Part shown: piece by piece, positions 22,084 to 34,200 of the stretch | Numbering within the stretch: the stretch's first letter is position 1 | Layout of the letters: the number at the start of each line of letters is the position of its first letter | Assembly (NCBI GenBank): GCA_963422505.1 | Contig: OY730196.1 | Span: forward strand, 25,703,945-25,767,944 | From: Pseudognaphalium luteoalbum | Taxonomy: Eukaryota; Streptophyta; Magnoliopsida; Asterales; Asteraceae | Direction: 5' to 3' | Length of the DNA stretch: 64,000 nucleotides | Notes under the pieces: model-generated | Told to the model about the DNA's origin: nothing | Databases searched by the model: none | Seen by the model: the letters and a program-made list of their open reading frames with translations, nothing else | Translations under genes and position numbers: made by a program

Positions 22084-22129
22084 CTTTTCATCACAATTGT
22101 AGTTCATTTCAGCAACCACTTAAATCTGC
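22084..22129 (-). other. Candidate first exon of the XRI1-like gene
   Basis: On the minus strand an ATG at 22107 opens MNYNCDEK and meets a donor GTAGGT after 22084; a TTGCAG acceptor-like site lies just upstream. Joined to the next exon (acceptor TTTCAG, exon from 21044) the frame does not fit: the downstream frame needs two leftover bases, but this exon leaves none, or one with the alternative donor. It may therefore be 5' UTR with translation starting at 21037, or the splice site I chose is wrong. Confidence 0.4.
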
Positions 22130-22159
22130 AACCAACTCAAAGTAAATCAGATTAAATAC

Positions 22160-22191
<32 letters not shown>

Positions 22192-23510
22192 CAGTACTAC
22201 ACCATTGTGCTAGTGATATAGCTTTTTTATAAATATATTTAAAAAAATGGATAAATATATGATTTTATATAAAAGAAAAAAAACCACAGTTGAAGTGTGT
22301 TGAAGAAGATGAAAGAGGAAGGAATAGAAGTTGTTGTCGGAATATGTGAATTTCTGTTTTTATGTTTTAATTTTATTGTTATTGTTATTGTTATGGGGGA
22401 AACCGCCGGCTCTCACTGTCACTCACACACTATCCCCTTTTTTCTGACTCTGTTTTTATATATCCATTCTAATTCTATATGTATATGTATATGTGTGTCT
22501 ATAGATACAGCTATATAACCACTACTAGACTTTTTTTTCTTGCCTTGGTTAGTGACTAATCAAATCACAACTGAAAATAAAAAGTTCTCAAAAATGGTAA
22601 CTGAACTCATTATAACGTTATTTGGTTAAACCATATCTAACATTGCTTTCGTCACTTCTTTCTTCCTTTGCATTACATCAATACATCCAAAACTAACGAA
22701 AGACTGACAAAGCACTACCAACAATCCATTTTTTCTTTAATTTTTGCTTCCCACATTTACGAATATACCTACATTTATATACACTAAAAAATAATAAACA
22801 ATACGTACATGATAAAAACTTTCCCCGGCCTTCGATTCCCCTTACTCATAAAGGGTCTTACGGTCGGTACTAACTAAGGAAAAAGAGTCTTCTTTCTAAG
22901 AGTAGGCGTGGAGAGCTTTTTGTGAGGAAACTTGTATGAAGTTGGCCAACATACACACCCTTTCCTTTCTTCGGCTAACCGAAGTGTGAAATCGAAGAAA
23001 GGAAGTGATGAAATGGTGCCATCAATGTCAGTAAAGGAAGAACCGAAGAAACCGATGGGATCAATCTTAGTATTCGGTTTAGAACGTGCTCTATCATGTT
23101 CTAAATCGAATCGTGTAGCTAATAATCAATTTAAAATTTTATTTTAAATGAGAAATAAGAGTTAATATCACGTTTTTATAAGTATATGAAAGGTAGGATA
23201 AGTAGAAATGAAAGTTGGTAACATGTACTTTTTTTATTATATAAAATTTGTAACTATGTTATTTTTATGTTTTTAACATGTAAAAAACCAATTTAGGTTA
23301 ACTTTGAACTCGAAAAGATTGGTTGATAACATTTTTATTTTGAAATTACACTTATCATTAAAATGTGAAGTCAAAGATCATTAGATAGATCTAGAATCAA
23401 AAGTGATCTGATTATAAATGGTAAGACCTCGTCTTAATTTGTGTTTTTCGTAATATATTATTTTTAGGACGTGTGACTGCTTATCATTATCGCTTATCAA
23501 TGTATGGGTT
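22130..23510. other. XRI1-like upstream region and intergenic DNA
   Basis: A (TA)n tract lies at about 22159-22192. Pyrimidine-rich promoter-like sequence for the minus-strand gene extends to about 22450. A plus-strand ORF at 22932-23147 (71 codons) has no recognised family. No other element is supported. Confidence 0.45.
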
Positions 23511-23792
23511 AAGTATCTGGAAATGCATTCAATTTGTCCTGAATGTCTATTGTATGTATCATACTTACGGGAGGTGTATTTAATGCATCAAACTTTCAAA
23601 AACGGTTTATTGTATGTATTTTGATGACGTGTCATCTTCTAGGGACGCCACGTGGCATCATAAACGGCCGATACATCATCAAAATACATACAATAAATCA
23701 TTTTTGAAAGTTGGATGCATTAAATACACCTCCTGTAAGTATGATATATACAATAGACATTCGAGACAAGTTGGATGCATTTCTAGATACTT
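23511..23792. mobile_element. Foldback MITE, two arms of ~125 bases
   Basis: Left arm from AAGTATCTGG (23511) and right arm ending CTAGATACTT (23792) pair almost without gaps. Shared words in both arms include AATGTCTATTGTAT, GGAGGTGTATTTAATGCAT and TTTATTGTATGTATTTTGATGA. The loop is short and holds CACGTGG. Pairing is about 85-90 percent by eye. No certain target duplication. A read-through transcript would form a long hairpin. Confidence 0.75.
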
Positions 23793-24482
23793 GACTCTTA
23801 ATGTATTGCAAGAAATTTGATTTTGTGGGTTGTTTCAATCTTCGTTGCGTTTGAAATTTTGTTTATTTTATGTAAACAATAAATGTTCATCGATTTTGAG
23901 ACCACTTTTTTGGTCATTCACACAAATTTAATAATATATTTTAATAGAGGTGAGTTCTTTTAAGAATACTAAAAAAGTAGAGAATGAAAGAACCAATAGA
24001 TATCTTCCATTTCTCTACAAAACCTACTTCTTTTTTCTACCCCATTGGTTAATTATCTCATAAACCGTAAGTCCATAAATTATAAAAATTACATATTTGG
24101 AACCAGCGCGTTTTTCTCTTCGATTAGAGATGTCATAAGATATACTTTCGACGAATTTTTTTTTCTTCGTTTTTTTTACCGGATTTCATAATATAATCAC
24201 ATGTGATTTATGATAAAAAATTAAAATTTGTTCACGATTATTTATTCATGGTATTTGCTACTTAACACGTGATTATAACATAATATTCACTCACATTAAT
24301 AGTTATAAATTAAAAATTAAAAATTGTAATAGTTTTCATTAAAAATCACATGTGATTGTTATTTGTACACTTAATCACAAGTGATTTGTTATATAATCAC
24401 ATATGATTTTTGCATATAATCACATATGATTTTTATTTAAAAAATGATATTTGATGAGAAATTTACCGATATATGATAATTT

Positions 24483-27400
24483 TGTCCCACCCCCAGAACA
24501 CGTGGCAACGGAAGTAGGAGGTGTCATGGGGGCGCCGACCAAATTAAATATCACAACACAAAGATTAAAGCAAACGACCTCTATATGAGACGTTTGAAAA
24601 TAGTTACATTACAATACAGATGTTTATAAAATATATCTGGAGTTCGCATAAGTAGCAAATACCATTACTGGATTTACAAAATACAGCTACATGCAATCTA
24701 ATCTCTTGATGTTTTGAAAACAATGCGACTCAAGCTATCCAATAGCTTCCTACTGCGGCGGGTTACCTAAGAAATACATACTAAAAGGTCAACATAAAGT
24801 TGGTGAGTTCATAGGTTTGCAAGTAGTTGTAAATATAAGTAATAAATATGAGATTTCCATTGTGTTGCACGTATGCAAAAACAGTTGTAAAAATATCAAG
24901 TTATCATTAGTTATTCCTTGTTTTCCTTTGTTATCATTTGTTATCCTTTGCGCCATGAACTCATAGTTCGAAGTTTAACCCTTGTTGTTGCCTCGACAAG
25001 TGTCTAATCCGGAATACTCATTTAAACAAATAATACTGCGTCCGTGGGTTGGCTAGAGCGACTAGCCCGGACGGGGGTGTCAATCCCCAATAGATCTATC
25101 CAATAGTATTCACGCTTCAAAAATTAACGAACTATGATGTGCGAGGGCTTTATTGGATTATGGTCTCACTCATGTGTTATCCTTTACCTTCCCTTGTTTC
25201 ATTTGTTATTCATTGTTTATAAAACAATTGTATAAAAGCAGTTGCATAACGACAGTTGTATAAAATATGTGTGTATGTATTCTCACCCCAAAATTAGTTA
25301 AACAAGTAAAACGGGGGCTATGAAACTCACCTTGGATTAGCAAGTAGCAAGCAAATATCAAATAAGCAAGCAAGTCGGTGTGCAACCTTCTAACGTCCTA
25401 AAAACGTACAAGGTTGGGTATAAGTAGATGTCTTATAAGACCATCTATGGAGATTGTATAAGTGGGGGGTCAATGTCCACTTAAGCCAATCGTGTAGGTG
25501 GAGGCTTAATGTCCACCTAAAGCTTGTTCATCAACTAGTATGTCCAAATAAGTTGTTCAAGTTCGTTTATCAAAAATGTGTACGGCCCGTTGGTGAAAGT
25601 TTGTAATAATAATTCATTTAGACATTATTATTAAGTTTGTTTTGTTGTATAATATTTATTAGTACATATCGTGTGTTGCAAATAAATTATTTAGTTCGTA
25701 AAGACCTCTAACCGTAGGTCAAAGTTGGTCAACTCGTTGGTCAAAGCTGGTCAAACTGGTCAAGGTTGGTCAAACCTGGTCAAACTAGTCAAGGTTGGTC
25801 AAACCTGGTCAAGGTTGGTCAAACCTGGTCAAACTTGTCAAGGTTGGTCTAACCTGGTCTATTTATGAGTCACTTCTCAATTTATGAGACACTTACTGAT
25901 TTTATGAGTCACTTCTCAATTTATGAGTCACTTACTGATTTTATGAGTCACTTCTCAGTTTATGAGTCACTTACTGATTTTATGACTCACTTTCCAATTT
26001 TATGACTCACTTCCCAATTTTATAAGTCACTTCCCAATTTTATGAGTCACTTCCCAATTTTATGAGTCACTTCCCAATCCAAGTGTTCTAAGTGTCAGTT
26101 TCTAATTCAGGAAACTTTCTAAGTTTAGTTTTTGGTCCAAGTTACTAACTAAGTTACCCAAACCCATTTTTGTTACCATTTTCCAAAATAGTAAGTTTTT
26201 AGAAACTGAGTCGTTTTTGTTGACTTGGTCAAACCTACTCGGTTTGACCCGAAACTTTTACCCAACCCATATATCAGTTTAAAGAGTCCATAAAAGTTAT
26301 CGGTTCATGTCGGAGTTCACCAAAAGTGTCGGTTTTACAAAAGTTCCAAAACAGCCCCTAAGTTATGTTTTCGGTTTTTGTCGGTTTGTTTCGCCATAGG
26401 ATCTTTACCATTTCTAGTCCACATCAAGTCTCACAAATTTTACCAACTGATCATCATGGTTTCTAGTCTAACATATAAATTTTACAGCAACTATAGTGTC
26501 TATTTACATAGGTAATTAATTTTGCTAAGGAACCGAACTCGGTTTTCGAATATGTGCAGACCAGACTCAAAGATGAGTTTATTCATAAAAATTCGTACAG
26601 ATCTGGAAAAAGTGTAAAACATGAAAGTTTTAGATCATTTCAATACTAAACTTTTAAAAAAATATTCGTTGTCTAACTTTTCCTAGAACTTGAGATACGA
26701 CCGTTTTAGTGAACTGTGTTTTTCTGGACAGATTTATGCATGTTGGTGTTTGCTTTATAAAAACGATTTTTGGCAAGAGTTTTGGACATATTCAAGTTAG
26801 ATGAACTATATAACATGTAAATAACATAGAGAAGAGTAGAGATGAGTTTCCTTACAAAGATTTTGATAAAGATGATGGTGCCTGTGCTCTTGAGCTAATT
26901 ATTATTACCAAAAGTTAAGAAATTAATTGGTGGTTGATGGTGGTTTATGGTGGTGGTTGTGGTGGTGATTGGAGGTCTTGTGGTGGTGATATTTTCTGAG
27001 ATAATCTCAGATTATTTGAGAAAGAAAGAGAGAGTTGAGAGCAATTGGTGAAGTGAGTTGAGTGTGGAATGAGAAATGGTTTGATAAGAAAAGTTTGCAT
27101 GTAGTTTGTATGGGGGAATCAAAATGATCATGTGAGGGCACATGGGGGAAGGGGTCCAGCTTATGGGGGGCCCATGGGGGCTGGGTTTTGTCCAATTTAA
27201 TTCCCCAAAGTTGTGTTAAGTCTCGTGTTCGTTTACCCGATCGTTTCGTTGTCCGTTTAAGCGTTAAACGTTTAATGCGCGTGTCTTAAATGACGATTTA
27301 AATTTCGATATTTTCTCATGAAATACTTATTTTGGATACTTAAATATACTTATAAAAATATTCCGTTAATTTACTGATCTCAATTTGCGTGTCCGTTTTA

Positions 27401-27891
27401 CAGAAATTTAATCACGTAACGTTTTAATTAGACGTTTTTCGTTATCGTTTTAAAATATGATATTCTAAATGAAAGTTTTACTTGATATGATATATTTTTA
27501 AATTTATAAAATATATTTTGGCTAACGTTAGGTCTTCGGATGCATTTTAGGCGTTTTCGTTGCGTTAATGTTATTTTATACGATTTTTATTGATTCTTTA
27601 AATATTATCACCATAGCAATTGTAAGTTTTTGAGTTTATTAAATAATTTTATATTATTTAATACTTAATTCATCAACGTCCGTATTTATACTGTCTCGGA
27701 CTCCGTCCGGTTGTTTCACACAATTTCATTAAATTGCGTAGCGTAATTACAACTAATTACGTAAGCGTATATTCACAAAATATACAAGTAGTTACAAGCA
27801 ATTTCAAGTATTTAGCCTAAAACTAAACTAAACACACGTAATTAGAGTTTCAAGTAGGATTATCAGTAACCCTAAATTGACGGGTGTCACA
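24483..27891 (-). repeat. Solo gypsy (Tekay-like) LTR, 3.4 kb
   Basis: Begins TGTCCCACCCCC and ends GGGTGTCACA, the family's paired termini. The left third matches the LTR at 28602 (CAAATATCACARCACAAAG, AAGCAAACGAC, ACGTTTG). There is no gypsy internal sequence or second LTR, so it is a solo LTR left by LTR-LTR recombination. TAATT lies at 24477-24481 and 27892-27896, a likely 5-bp target duplication with one extra T on the left. It is about 800 bases longer than the LTR of gypsy A, partly from internal tandem repeats. Confidence 0.82.
25719..26081. repeat. Two adjacent tandem arrays inside the solo LTR
   Basis: From 25719 to about 25860 the word GGTCAAAC/CTGGTCAA is repeated (TTGGTCAAACCTGGTCAA units). 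From about 25861 to 26081 there are eleven copies of a ~20-bp unit TTTATGAGTCACTTCYCAAT with variants ACTGA for CYCAA. The array stands where the sister LTRs carry the TGTCGC clusters, and its core is GAGTCACTT. Confidence 0.88.
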
Positions 27892-28388
27892 TAATTCATG
27901 TATGATTTCAACTTGATTTTTACTTGATTGTATAATTCTTAGTCAATGATTTGAAAATCCGTATTTTATTACTCTTTAAACACGTGTGATTGATAGTTTG
28001 ATATTCAATTGTATGTGATTACACCTTAGTTTTTCATGTCTTAATCTCTTTACATCATCAATGATTTAAATTTAAAGTTTAATCGGAAATATAAGCGAGT
28101 GTGATTATTTTTTAGTGTTAAATCACATGTGATTTCACATTATAAGTTTCTAAAACCCAAAAAAATGGAAAAAAAAATTCTTCGAAAGTATATGTTGTTG
28201 GATCTAGAATCGAAGAGAAAAAGACGCTGATTCCGAATATGTAATTTTTATAATTTGTAGACATACAGTTTGTGAGATATTTAGCTTTGAAAAAAAAGGT
28301 GGAAATGAGTTTTTGAAATGGAGAAATCCTATTGGTTCCTCCATTCTCCCTTTTTACCATTATTTTTTGAACTTTTCTCTATTTTAAT

Positions 28389-28601
28389 ATATATAAATTC
28401 TAATTTTATGTAATTTAATTGATATCATCAAGGTTGTCAAGATCGGGATCCTACGTAGGATTGTTTTTGCCTTTGCAAGATCGAGATCGGAATCGTAGAT
28501 CCTACCAAAATATGTTCTTTTTTATAAAGGATATCTAATATTTATAGAAAACTACTATCAGAGAAATTAATCTAACATTCAAACTTTTATATTACTGAAG
28601 T
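28389..28601. other. Short intergenic stretch with a repeat fragment
   Basis: Around 28430-28520 the sequence AAGATCGGGATCCTACG...ATCGTAGATCCTACC is a partly palindromic dispersed-repeat fragment. It is followed by AT-rich sequence up to the LTR at 28602. No ORF. Confidence 0.35.
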
Positions 28602-31190
28602 TGTAACACCCCCCAAAATCACTGTTCAGCGGAAGCAAGTTTTGGGGTGCTACCAATCAAATATCACAGCACAAAAGTAAAGCAAACGACATCTATATGC
28701 AACGTTTGTAAAATAGTTACATTTCCATACATAAAATGTTTGAAAACACAGAGTTTTTGGTTACAAAATGAAGTTCCCTAGAGTCCGCGCGTATAGCGGG
28801 AGATTCTATTACATAACCATAATAAATACAAAAGATAATGCTAAGAATCTCCGTTAAATGCAGTGTAGAAATCATGCGACTCTAGCTAGTATCCTAAGGA
28901 AATCCTACTCCGTCAGTGTACCTGAGATACAAAGCTAAAAAGGTCAACACGAATGTTGGTGAATCTCACAGGTTTGTAAATAATATTAGTATTTGAACAC
29001 AAGCTTTCATCAGTAATGCCCACAGGCGTAAATCAGGTATATGCAATCCCGCAAATGTAAAGTAAGTAAGTTATACCGTTGCCATGAGGCTCATAATCGA
29101 AGCTTAACCCGTAAATAATAAGTTGCTCCCGTGACATGCTCGTAACTGAGCAAGCATAAGTAACGAATAATAGTCGCCCGTTTATACAGAACGGTTCGTG
29201 GTAGTGTTACTACCCCGGGCGGGGAGGGTCATTTCCCTAATGGATCCATTAACTAGTGTTCGCGCTTAAGTCCATAACTAACGATATATGATGGAGAGAC
29301 TTCAGTAAAAGTAAGTAACTCATGCAATCCCGTATAGTAAAATAAGTTGTTCGTACTTGTGTTCAATAAAAGTAAGCAATGTATCTCACCCTGTAAGTAA
29401 AACAGTAAAAGTGGGGCTGTAAGACTCACCTGAGCCTGAAGAGTTTATCTAAATAAACTGGAATGGATTTTCCAAGAATTGAAGTCCAACGACTTGTAAC
29501 CTGAGGGTGTCCATGACACACGATGGTTATAACATGGTTGGGTATCTCAAAGATCACCCTTGTAGTTGTTTATTCAACTAGTAAATGTCCAAGTGTTTGT
29601 TTAGTAATCCGTTGGTAATTTGAAAACAAATAAGGGCCGTTAGTGGCGTTTTGTAATAATAATTCAAAGTGTTATTATTATATGTATCGTTGTATCAGGT
29701 TTCATTATTTGTAAGGGTTCAAAACTTAGTGTGAAAAGTATTTACAAGTTCCTGGATGACGGGGGTCCGGGGGCAGCGCCCCTGGTAGCGGGCTCCAAGG
29801 GGTGGCAGCCCCTGGCGGGGTCCAAGGGGCAGAGCCTCTGGCTGGGTCGAGCTGCCAGGTCAGCTTGGAAAATTTTTATTTCTACTAAATTGCTTTGGTG
29901 AAAAACGCATCTGGACTTGAATTTGGGTGAAATCGAGTGATAAAATTTAAAGTCTCGACACTTAGTAAAATTTGTGTTTTCTTGGTTCTGTTTCATGCGA
30001 CATAGCGTGCGACATAGTCTGTTGTGTCGCAGATCACCTCTGCGACGTAAGGGCTTGTGTCGCTAAGTGCGACATCCGCAATTTATGCGACATAAAATGT
30101 TGTGTCGCTATATGCGACGGAATTAGGTTTCTGCGACATAGTCACTTGTGTCGCTATATGCGACATAAGTGAGGGTTTAACGACATAAGGGCTTGTGTCG
30201 CTATCCTGCGACGCAATTCAATTTATGCGACACGAAGGCTTGTGTCGCAGGTGGCCTGGAGCCTCTGCGACACAACGAGCTGTTGGCCGGAAAATGAGCC
30301 GAAAAGGTGTTTTCCGGCCTCCGTTCGACCTGAGACTTTTACCCAACCCATATTTGGACATTTTAAGCTTAAAGAAACAACTAGAACTTAAAAAAACTTG
30401 AAATCGAAAGGTTTTGAGTTTTGTCGGAAACTTACAAAGTGATGAATCGAAATTTCGGAAAGGTAGGAGTGTAGATCGTTGCGTGGTGATCGTTTTTCTC
30501 TAAATGAGTGTGACGATTTATGGTGGTTTGTTGATGTTATTTGTCGGTTTTAGATGATGGTGGTGGTGGTGAAAGTTGAGAGGAAAAGGAAGAAGAAAGA
30601 AGAGAAGGAGAGAGAGTGAGAATGAAAAAGTGAGGGTGAGGGAGGTGGTGACCCTCACCTTGGTTGATTTTTGATGGGGGCCCACCGGGTGTGGGTCTCC
30701 ACTTTACTCCCGTGCAATCGCGCTCCGTGCAGTGTTCGTTTCCTCGTTCGTTTAAACGTTAAATAATTATCTTATACGTTTAATTATATGTTTTAAAATA
30801 CAAATATTTATTTAATATTTTTGTTGAAGTATTTTACCAATTACTTAATAATTTAAATGGTTTCGTTTGTTTGTATGTTAAATGTGTAAATCGCGTAGAC
30901 GTTTGTTATATGACACAAAATGTAATTGAAATATTATTAAAATAATATTTGTGACATAAAAGTGTCCTTAATTAATATTACATTATTTGATATAAATGTT
31001 CACCAACGCCCGTATGATTTGAATCGAATTACATTCAATTTGAAATTCGTACGATTTAAACCAAATCGCATATTAGTATATATTCAACAATATATATTTT
31101 GATACATTAATTAGCCTAGTACTACACTAATTACATGTATTAACAGTTGAGTAGGAACTAATTACTAGTCCTAGCTTGGTAGGTGTCATA
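28602..31190 (-). repeat. Gypsy A 3' LTR (left end)
   Basis: Starts TGTAACACCCC and ends GGTGTCATA (probably GGTGTCACA originally). It contains a GC-rich palindromic block at 29755-29860 (GGGGGTCC, GGGGCAG, GCCCCTGG repeated), a TGTCGC/GCGACA cluster at 29996-30272 and the conserved right block from 30335. GAAGT precedes it at 28597-28601; the matching duplication on the far side is not visible. Confidence 0.85.
29996..30272. repeat. TGTCGC/GCGACA cluster in gypsy A LTR
   Basis: Roughly fifteen copies of TGTCGC or GCGACA in under 280 bases, arranged as facing pairs such as GCGACATA...TTGTGTCGC with 8-15 bases between. Spacer lengths vary, so this is an irregular cluster rather than a strict tandem repeat. 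Confidence 0.85.
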
Positions 31191-31201
31191 TTCTCCCCTT
31201 G
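31191..31201 (-). other. Gypsy A polypurine tract
   Basis: On the minus strand AAGGGGAGAA directly precedes the LTR start. The same CTCCCCTTGTTAAG block (plus strand) adjoins the LTR at 63069. Confidence 0.6.
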
Positions 31202-31229
31202 TTAAGAGAATTTCATCCCGAAATTGAGC

Positions 31230-34200
31230 TCAAGTCGTATGGGTAGAGTCTGTGAACAAGTTTGGGTATTTCCGTCTCATTTGGTCTTCCCGTTCCCAAG
31301 TAAATTCAGGACCACGTCTAGAATTCCACTTGACTTTCACGATGGGGATATGACTCTGTTTCAGTCGTTTGACCTCACGGTCCATGATTTCCATAGGTTC
31401 CTCGACAAAATAAAGTTTATCATCGATTTGTATTTCGTCGAGTGGTATAATCAGTGTCTCATCAGACAGACATTTCTTTAAGTTAGAAATGTGAAAGGTA
31501 GGATGCACGCTATTAAGTTCGGTAGGTAGCTGCAATCGATACGCCACTGGACCAATTCTCTCGAGAATTTCAAATGGTCCAATGTACCTAGGGTTCAGTT
31601 TACCTCATTTTCCGAATCGAATGACACCCTTCCATGGTGCCACTTTAAGAAGTACCTTGTCCCCAACCTGGAACTCAAGGTGTTTGCGTCTCACGTCAGC
31701 GTAACTTTTTTGACGATCACGTGCAGCTTTCAGCCGGTTTTGGATACCAACGATCTTCTCGGTGGTTTCGTGAATGATTTCTGGACCAGTGAGTTGGGTA
31801 TCCCCCATCTCAGTCCAGCAGATAGGTGATCGACACTTACGTCCGTAGAGTGCCTCGAAAGGTGCAGTCTTAATGCTGATATGGTAGCTGTTATTGTATG
31901 AGAACTCACACAGTGGTAAGTGGTTTTCCCAAGAATTACCGAAGTCAATTACGCATGCACGTAACATATCCTCCAGTGTTTGAATAGTTCGTTCACTCTG
32001 GCCATCAGTTTGCGGGTGGTAAGCAGTACTCATATCCAGACGAGTACCGAGAGATTTTTGTAATGATTGCCAGAAGTTGGAAGTAAAACGACTGTCCCTA
32101 TCCGAGATGATCGAGATAGGTACACCGTGACGTGAAACAATTTCTATGATGTAGATGCGAGCCAGACGCTCCATCTTGTCAGTTTCTTTGATGGCGAGGA
32201 AATGGGCAGATTTCGTGAGACGGTCCACAATCACCCAAATGGTGTCGCAACCGTTTGAAGTTTTCGGTAGTTTGGTAATAAAGTCTATGGAAATTTGCTT
32301 CCATTTCCATTGAGGTATTTCAGGTTGTTGGAGCAATCCCGAAGGTCTTTGGTGTTTGGCCTTGACCTTGGAACAAGTTAAGCATTTACTGACGTACAAG
32401 GCGATGTCAGCTTTCATGTTAGGCCACCAATACAATCCTTTGATGTCGTGATACATCTTGTCAGAACCAGGATGTATAAAGTATCGAGATTTGTGAGCTT
32501 CAGCCATCACCAAATCTCGCAAGTTTCCGAATTTGGGTAACCATACCCGGTTAGAGAAGTACCGAGTTTCGTCAGGTTTGATTTCAAATTGTTTATCCAT
32601 GCCCCGCAAGGCTTCATGGATGATGTTTTCAGGTTTGAGTGCTTCGAGTTGAGCGGAAAGAACTTGGGTGATGAGATCGTTATGGATGGTAATACTGAGA
32701 GCTCGGACTCGAAGGGGTTTCACTCGTTCTTTTCGGCTCAAGGCGTCGGCAACTACGTTCGCGTTGCCTGGATGGTATTTGATTTCGCAGTCGTAGTCAC
32801 TAAGTAACTCGACCCAACGACGTTGCCTCATGTTTAGATCTTTCTGATCGAATATGTGTTGGAGGCTTTTGTGGTCAGTAAAGATTGTACACTTGGTACC
32901 ATACAAGTAGTGTCTCCAGATTTTTAGAGCGAATACAACTGCCCCTAACCCTAGGTCATGAGTTGTGTAATTCTTTTCGTGGACCTTGAGTTGTCGAGAG
33001 GCGTAAGCAATAACTTTTTCTCGTTGCATCAACACGCAACCGAGTCCTTGGTGTGAGGCATCAGTGTACACCACGAAGTCATCGTTACCCTCGGGTAAGG
33101 ATAGGATAGGTGCACTGCAGAGTTTCTGTTTGAGCAGTTGAAAAGCTAACTCTTGTACATCGGTCCAGTCGAACTTTTGTTCTTTCTGAGTCAGGGCGGT
33201 GAGAGGTTTGGCTATTTTCGAAAAATTCTCAATGAACCGCCTGTAGTATCCGGCGAGTCCTAAGAATTGGCCTACTTCAGTAGGTGTAGTCGGTGCTTGC
33301 CAGCATTTGATAGCCTCGATTTTTGAAGGATCAACATGGATTCCTTGACTGTCAATCACGTGTCCAAGGAATTGAACGGTTTGCATCCAGAACTCACACT
33401 TAGAGAATTTGGCGTATAACTCTTCGTGTTTGAGCAGCTCTAGGATGGTTTTTAGGTGTTGCGCGTGTTCTGGTTCATTGCGCGAGTAAATTAGAATGTC
33501 ATCAGTAAAGACAATGACAAACTTGTCAAGGTAAGGCTTACACACCCGATTCATAAGGTCCATGAATACCGCCGGTGCGTTGGTCAAGCCGAATGACATC
33601 ACTTGGAATTCGTAATGCCCATAGCGTGTTCGAAAAGCTGTTTTTGGAATGACGTCGTCACGAACTCGGAGTTGGTGGTAACCTGACCGTAGGTCAATTT
33701 TTGAGTAAACACTCGATCCCTGAAGTTGATCGAATAGGTCATCGATTCTAGGAAGTGGATACCGATTCTTTATGGTTAGCTTATTCAGCTCTTAATCAAT
33801 ACACATGCGGAATGATCCATCTTTCTTTTTCACGAATAAGACCGGAGCTCCCCAAGGCGAGGAACTTGGTCGAATGAATCCTCTATCCAGGAGTTCCTGT
33901 AATTGATTAGACAACTCCTGCATTTCGGAGGGTGCTAAACGATACGGAGCTCGTGCCATGGGTGCAGCCCCCGACACAAGTTCGATTTGGAATTCGATTT
34001 GTCTAGGTGGCGAAAGTCCAGGCAAGTCCTCAGGAAAGACTTCCGGGAAATCCCGCACGATCGACACATCCTCAAGTCGTTTCTCCTCCGACTTCTTCTC
34101 GGTGACATGTGCGAGGATGGCTTGATACCCCTTTCGTAGGTATTTTCTAGTTTTCATGCACGATACGATATTCAGTTTCTGTCTACCGGTCTCCCCTCGT

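Larger units (their letters stand above)
23946..28380. mobile_element. Long-TIR foldback DNA transposon (~1.0 kb) split by a solo LTR
   Basis: The ends are AGAGGTGAGTTC at 23946 and GAACTTTTCTCT ending at 28380. Both sides are flanked by ATTTTAAT (23938-23945 and 28381-28388), a perfect 8-bp duplication. The left arm (23946-24481) and the complement of the right arm (28380-27892) align over most of their length: shared blocks include GAACCAATAG, AAATTATAAAAATTACATAT, TTTTTCTCTTCGATT, ATATACTTTCGA and AATCACATGTGATTT. An 8-bp duplication points to hAT; the long arms could also suit a Mutator-like element. There is no transposase, so it is non-autonomous. Confidence 0.82.

Noticed and set aside
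22932..23147. 71-codon ORF with KEEPKKPMGSILVFGLERALS
   Set aside because: No recognised family, no splice context, ends in AT-rich sequence; too weak to call a gene.
23511..23792. Possible microRNA precursor
   Set aside because: The arms are far longer and more perfectly paired than a typical plant miRNA hairpin; a foldback MITE explains it.
28118..28360. 80-codon minus-strand ORF
   Set aside because: It lies wholly within the right arm of the foldback transposon and is explained by that repeat.
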